DNA from: Candidatus Heimdallarchaeota archaeon
GTDB taxonomy: Archaea; Asgardarchaeota; Heimdallarchaeia; JABLTI01
Reading direction: 5' to 3'
Length of the DNA: 34,839 nt
NCBI GenBank assembly: GCA_030614005.1
Contig: JAUWKS010000033.1
Coordinates: 1 to 34,839, forward strand
The translations under genes and the position numbers were made by a program. The notes under the pieces were generated by a model. That model made no database searches, was not told where the DNA came from, and saw only the letters and a list, made by a program, of their open reading frames with translations. Below, piece by piece: positions 31,025-34,839 of the stretch; position 1 is the first letter of the stretch; each line of letters starts with the position of its first letter.

Positions 31025-34000
31025 CTAAGCAAGACGCCTGCGTCGAATGACAGCTACTACAAAAGTCAAGGCAATGCTAAATGTTACAATAGAAACAGCA
31101 ATAATAATACCACCTTCTTCGGTGATAGTAGTATTCTGACCTGGAATTGTTATAGTTGTTGTTGGGGGAGTCTCGGTAATATCCGGAGTATCAGAACCAT
31201 CAGTAGGATCGGAACCAAGAGCAATTTCAACAAAATCACTGTATGTATCACCATCTGTGTCAACAGCATTAGGGTTCGTTCCATGAATCATCTCAACATT
31301 ATCATCCAGACCATCGTTATCTGAATCCATATCATTAGGGTCAGTCAAATAACCATCTGTACCAGCGTTTACCTCCTCAAAATCATCCAAGGTGTCCCCA
31401 TCTGAATCTGCACTTGTAGGGTCGGTAAGGCTAGTATTTATTTCATAGGCATCAAGTAGAAGGTCGCTATCCGTATCATCATTGTTAGGGTTTGTAATCC
31501 AACCATCAACTCCAGCAATGACTTCCTCACCATCAAGAATTGTGTCATCATCCGAGTCATCATCAAGAGGGTCAGTAGAATAGATATTTACTTCTTCTCC
31601 ATCTAAAGCTCCATCATCATCGCTGTCAGGATCGTTAGGATTAGTAAAACTAATAGTAGTTTCATATGTATCTGAGAGGCCATCCCCATCGGTATCTAAT
31701 TCAGGGATATCTGATGAATTATTAGGGTCTGTACCAGCGATGAATTCATTGTAATCGGAATAGGTATCACCATCGGTATCAGGATTATTAGGGTCAGTAT
31801 TGGTTAAAATCTCATCACTATCTGAGAGTAAATCATCATCGCTGTCGGTGTCATTTGGGTCTGTTACATATCCGTCAGAACCGGTTGTTACTTCCTCTTG
31901 ATCATCAAGACCATCTCCGTCCATATCATCATTAGTAGGGTCAGTGGAATAAATACTGATTTCATCATCGTCTGTTAAACCATCCGAATCTGTATCATCA
32001 CTTAATGGATTGGTCACATAACCATCTACTCCGACAACTACCTCTTCATCATCAGTTATGGTATCTCCGTCAGAGTCAGTATCATTTGGATTGGTGCCAT
32101 AGGAATATTCTGTTCCATCTGAAAGGTTGTCGTTATCGCTGTCTGCATCGTTAGGGTTGGTTATATAACCATCATTTCCAACATTTAGCTCTTCAAAATC
32201 GTCCAAACCATCTCCATCCGAATCAGTTTCAGTTGGATCAGTATTGCTAGTGCTTATTTCATAAGCATCATTGAGTGTATCACCATCTGTATCAACACTT
32301 AACGGGTTGGTTACGTATCCATCTGCTCCAGCAATAACTTCTTCTCCATCGAGGATAGAGTCATTATCGCTATCGGAATCATTAGGATTAGTACCATGAA
32401 AATATTCGCCATAATCAGTTAAACCATCAGCATCACTATCTGGATTAGTTGAATTCGTTATATAACCGTCGACTCCTAAAGTATCTTCTTCATTATCATC
32501 TAAGCCATCACCATCTGTATCATCATCAATAGGATTTGTGAAACTGATATTTATTTCATAACTATCTGATAACCCATCCCCATCGGAGTCTGCATCGTTA
32601 GGATTGGTAATATACCCATCAGCTCCAGCAACAACTTCTTCACTATCCAAGATAGTATCACCATCGCTGTCATTATTATTGGGATTTGTACCATAAACGG
32701 CTTCTTCGTAATCAGTAAGACCGTCTGTATCCGAATCGCTGTCATTAGGATCGGTTACATAGCCATCTGAACCATTTGTTACTTCTTCCTGGTCATCAAG
32801 ACCATCATCATCAGAGTCCGCATCATTGGGATTAGTATTGTGAGTATTCACTTCAACGTTATCGTTAATACCATCTCCATCTGTGTCAGTAAGTGTTGGG
32901 TCTGTCAAACTGGTGTCTATTTCATAATCATCTGTGAGTGTGTCCCCATCTGTGTCAGCACTTAACGGGTTGGTAATATATCCATCTACCCCAGCAACTA
33001 CTTCTTCTCCGTCTAAAATTGAATCATTATCGGAATCATTATCGTTCGGATTAGTATTTTCGGCATCCTCACCACCATCTGATAATCCGTCATTGTCTGA
33101 ATCGCTATCGTTTGGATCGGTTATATAACCATCAGAACCTAAAGTTACTTCTTCTTGGTCATCCAATCCATCCCCGTCTGTATCTGCACTACTTGGATTT
33201 GTATCATAGGTATTTACTTCATCAATGTCGTCGAGCCCATCGCTATCTGTATCTGTTAAGGTTGGGTCAGATATATAACCATCGTCTCCAAGAGTTAATT
33301 CTTCGAGATCAGCTATTCCATCAGAATCAGTATCAGTTAATAACGGATTTGTTCCATAATCATGTACTTCTGCACCATCGCTCAATCCATCGTCATCCGT
33401 ATCTGGATCGTATGGATCTGTGCTATTGTTATATTCATCCACATTGGATAGAGTATCCAAATCTGCATCATACCCACCATCAGCGAACAGTAGAGGATCA
33501 AATGATTGCGCTAGTTCATAGTCATCTGGCATGCCATCGTTATCTGTGTCAGTATCGGTTGGATCAGTTCCGTGGTAATATATTTCATCCCAATCTTCTA
33601 GAGTATCTCCATCGGAATCGGCATTCGTTGCATTTGTTCCAAAATAATCTTCCGTTTGGTCATCAATGTAATCACTATCGCTATCCATCTGTCCCGTATT
33701 GAATGCTGACCCATGGAAGCTTGCCCAGACCAAATCGCTAAAACTTGTTGTTCCCGTTATTGTTAAGCAGTATACTTTTGAAGCATAATCACCGACTACC
33801 ACTTCAAGATCGCCATCGTTATCGAGGTCTCCAATTGCAGCAGTGCCACGTGTTTCTAGATCGGTATTAAAAGTCCAAAGCTCATTTCCAGTGCTGTCTA
33901 AACAATAAATGGTATTTTCATAAAGTGTATTATTATATTCTCCAATTATTATCTCTAAATCTCCATCGCCATCCAAATCGCCAATAACCGGTGAAGCATA

Positions 34001-34839
34001 AACACGATTAGTAGTAGTATAGTTCCATTCTTGAATTCCTTCGTGACTAATGCAATAAACTCTAGTATCCCAACAACCTATGATTACTTCATATGTTCCA
34101 TCAGCATCTAAATCTGCAACCGCAGGTGATGAATAGATTGCATCGGTGACATTATACATCCAAAATTTGTTTCCATTACTATCTATACAATGAATGCTTT
34201 TATCATTTGAACCAACAATTACTTCCAATTTTCCATTCCCGTTAAGGTCTGCTAAAGCTGGTGCAGAATAGATAACCCCCGCAGTCTGATATGACCATAC
34301 CAAATCACCTGTGCCATTCAGACAATGAACATAGCTATCTCTCGATGTAGCAATTATTTCTATATCTCCATCGCCATCCAAATCTCCTAGTGCAGGAGTA
34401 GCTACGAAATCAGCTTGAATTAGTGAAGATGAATAGTTCCATTGTTCCAACCCAGTATCATCTAAACAATAAATTCTGTTATCATCTGAACCAAAAACTA
34501 TTTCCAACTTTCCATCGCCATCAACATCTCCAACTGCAGGGGAACCATCTATATTTTCACCTATACTACCTACAGTATAATACCACAACCTTGTTCCATT
34601 ATTAGCTAAGCAATATAAGTTACCATCTGTTGAACCTACAAGAATCTCTAATTCTCCATCTCTATCTAAATCAGCAATAGTTGGGGCAGCAGTAGTTATT
34701 GTATCATTTGTAGCATACTCCCAGATGACTGTTCCATCATAATCAAAACAATATAACTTTCCATCAAGCGAACCAATGAGTATTTCCAAGTCGCCATCTT
34801 TATCTAAGTCTACTAAAGTTGGGGAACCTCGTATTTCTC
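31025..34839 (-). CDS. Giant surface protein: eight-unit FG-GAP/beta-propeller, 34 Asp-rich calcium-type repeats, C-terminal membrane anchor
   Basis: This is the body of a predicted 1,322-residue secreted protein whose start is at 239 if the molecule is circular. Residues about 57-435 hold eight units of roughly 46 residues with the core [SAT]P-x-[VLI]-x-DLDGDG-x-EI, as in FG-GAP/VCBS/PQQ-like beta-propellers. Residues about 437-1270 hold 34 Asp-rich units built on DxDxDGLxD plus a TNPND or TDPND tail, like thrombospondin type 3 or EF-hand-like calcium loops. A Thr/Pro linker follows, then one membrane helix (about 1295-1316) and RRRRLA at the end. It probably sits on the outer face of the membrane as an S-layer, adhesin or scaffold component. 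Calcium binding is inferred from the family. The stop is TAG at 31027-31025, followed by a hairpin terminator. Confidence 0.85.
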   Translation of the reverse strand, partial: EIRGSPTLVDLDKDGDLEILIGSLDGKLYCFDYDGTVIWEYATNDTITTAAPTIADLDRDGELEILVGSTDGNLYCLANNGTRLWYYTVGSIGENIDGSPAVGDVDGDGKLEIVFGSDDNRIYCLDDTGLEQWNYSSSLIQADFVATPALGDLDGDGDIEIIATSRDSYVHCLNGTGDLVWSYQTAGVIYSAPALADLNGNGKLEVIVGSNDKSIHCIDSNGNKFWMYNVTDAIYSSPAVADLDADGTYEVIIGCWDTRVYCISHEGIQEWNYTTTNRVYASPVIGDLDGDGDLEIIIGEYNNTLYENTIYCLDSTGNELWTFNTDLETRGTAAIGDLDNDGDLEVVVGDYASKVYCLTITGTTSFSDLVWASFHGSAFNTGQMDSDSDYIDDQTEDYFGTNATNADSDGDTLEDWDEIYYHGTDPTDTDTDNDGMPDDYELAQSFDPLLFADGGYDADLDTLSNVDEYNNSTDPYDPDTDDDGLSDGAEVHDYGTNPLLTDTDSDGIADLEELTLGDDGYISDPTLTDTDSDGLDDIDEVNTYDTNPSSADTDGDGLDDQEEVTLGSDGYITDPNDSDSDNDGLSDGGEDAENTNPNDNDSDNDSILDGEEVVAGVDGYITNPLSADTDGDTLTDDYEIDTSLTDPTLTDTDGDGINDNVEVNTHNTNPNDADSDDDGLDDQEEVTNGSDGYVTDPNDSDSDTDGLTDYEEAVYGTNPNNNDSDGDTILDSEEVVAGADGYITNPNDADSDGDGLSDSYEINISFTNPIDDDTDGDGLDDNEEDTLGVDGYITNSTNPDSDADGLTDYGEYFHGTNPNDSDSDNDSILDGEEVIAGADGYVTNPLSVDTDGDTLNDAYEISTSNTDPTETDSDGDGLDDFEELNVGNDGYITNPNDADSDNDNLSDGTEYSYGTNPNDTDSDGDTITDDEEVVVGVDGYVTNPLSDDTDSDGLTDDDEISIYSTDPTNDDMDGDGLDDQEEVTTGSDGYVTDPNDTDSDDDLLSDSDEILTNTDPNNPDTDGDTYSDYNEFIAGTDPNNSSDIPELDTDGDGLSDTYETTISFTNPNDPDSDDDGALDGEEVNIYSTDPLDDDSDDDTILDGEEVIAGVDGWITNPNNDDTDSDLLLDAYEINTSLTDPTSADSDGDTLDDFEEVNAGTDGYLTDPNDMDSDNDGLDDNVEMIHGTNPNAVDTDGDTYSDFVEIALGSDPTDGSDTPDITETPPTTTITIPGQNTTITEEGGIIIAVSIVTFSIALTFVVAVIRRRRLA
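31181..33688 (-). repeat. Array of 34 Asp-rich DxDxDG repeats within the giant gene
   Basis: About 2.5 kb encode 34 consecutive 21-28-residue units. Two lengths tend to alternate: a short unit ending GTNPND or similar, and a longer unit with a G-x-DGY-[IV]-T-[ND]P insert. Groups of about four units recur as a higher-order block of roughly 95-100 residues, for example the recurrence of DSILDGEEV followed by DTDGDTL. This suggests expansion by duplication of multi-unit blocks. Confidence 0.85.
33689..34839 (-). repeat. FG-GAP-like propeller units of the giant gene
   Basis: Each unit of about 46 codons has the pattern [SAT]-P/A-x-[VLI]-[AVG]-D-[LV]-D-x-[DN]-G-x-x-E-[IV], an aliphatic strand, a [IV]-[HY]-C-[LIF] strand and a G-x-x-x-W-x-[YF] strand. 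Seven units lie here and in the wrap-around codons, with the first unit starting in bases 1-80. The Cys in the YCL/HCI strand is conserved in all eight units, which is unusual for an extracellular archaeal domain. Confidence 0.75.
34755..34839. repeat. Right copy of 85-bp exact terminal direct repeat
   Basis: This is the same 85 bases as positions 1-85, with no mismatch. Removing one copy gives a 34,754-bp circle. I did not notice this 85-base stretch elsewhere in the propeller-coding array, whose units are clearly diverged from one another, so slippage between units of the array is a less likely explanation. Confidence 0.97.

Noticed and set aside
31181..33688. Repeat array considered as a CRISPR or non-coding satellite
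   Set aside because: Units are in frame, vary as coding repeats do, and keep DxDxDG at the protein level. There are no unique spacers between identical repeats.
33112..33702. Open frame of 196 codons on the plus strand
   Set aside because: It is the complement of the Asp-rich repeat array. Its His/Leu/Arg/Tyr-rich composition is what reversed GAT/TCA repeats give, and it has no family resemblance.
1..34839. tRNA, rRNA or mobile-element genes
   Set aside because: I looked for T-loop-like GGTTCRA signatures, rRNA-like stretches, transposase or integrase motifs and terminal inverted repeats on both strands, and saw none.

Overview
The window looks like DNA of an AT-rich archaeon. The evidence is a mevalonate-pathway gene pair, a separate ATP-pyrophosphatase subunit of GMP synthase, a two-gene 2-oxoacid:ferredoxin oxidoreductase, TATA-like boxes about 25 bases before several start codons, poly-T terminators, GGAGG-type ribosome sites and frequent TTG starts. 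The many secreted proteins with one C-terminal membrane helix and a Lys/Arg tail resemble Asgard (Heimdall/Loki-type) genomes, but this placement is inferred from general resemblance only. No tRNA, rRNA, CRISPR array, transposase, integrase or replication gene was found.

Bases 1-85 are identical to bases 34755-34839. Joining the ends gives a 34,754-bp circle and restores, in frame, one 1,322-codon gene that the window edges cut (239 down to 1, then 34754 down to 31025). The molecule is therefore either circular or a graph loop closed on a repeat inside that gene.

Layout. 0.2-5.7 kb: alpha/beta hydrolase, korA-korB oxidoreductase operon, ferritin-like protein, a 52-residue membrane peptide, and a glutaredoxin-like plus ferredoxin:thioredoxin reductase-like redox pair. 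5.7-9.4 kb: two small secreted/anchored proteins, a chimeric relic containing the end of a mevalonate kinase gene, and the mevalonate decarboxylase-mevalonate kinase operon. 9.5-17.6 kb: membrane and surface proteins (TM2 plus winged-helix protein, a pair of related multi-helix proteins, two large exported proteins) and an acidic-tailed cytosolic protein. 17.6-21 kb: a tandem duplication of a small surface protein followed by three consecutive genes, each with a single-base frameshift (second surface copy, an uncharacterised conserved protein, HtrA). 21-26.6 kb: M28 peptidase, MFS transporter, a secreted protein with a caspase-like His/Cys pattern paired with a small membrane protein, and a decayed second MFS gene. 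26.7-31 kb: SnoaL-like protein, GMP synthase subunit, CBM9-like surface protein, DUF362 protein and a P-loop kinase-like protein. 31.0 kb to the end: the giant calcium-binding-type repeat protein.

Together the genes combine core metabolism (2-oxoacid oxidation, isoprenoid lipid precursors, GMP synthesis), thiol redox and protein quality control with about nine predicted cell-surface proteins. This mixture looks chromosomal; nothing in it accounts for autonomous replication.
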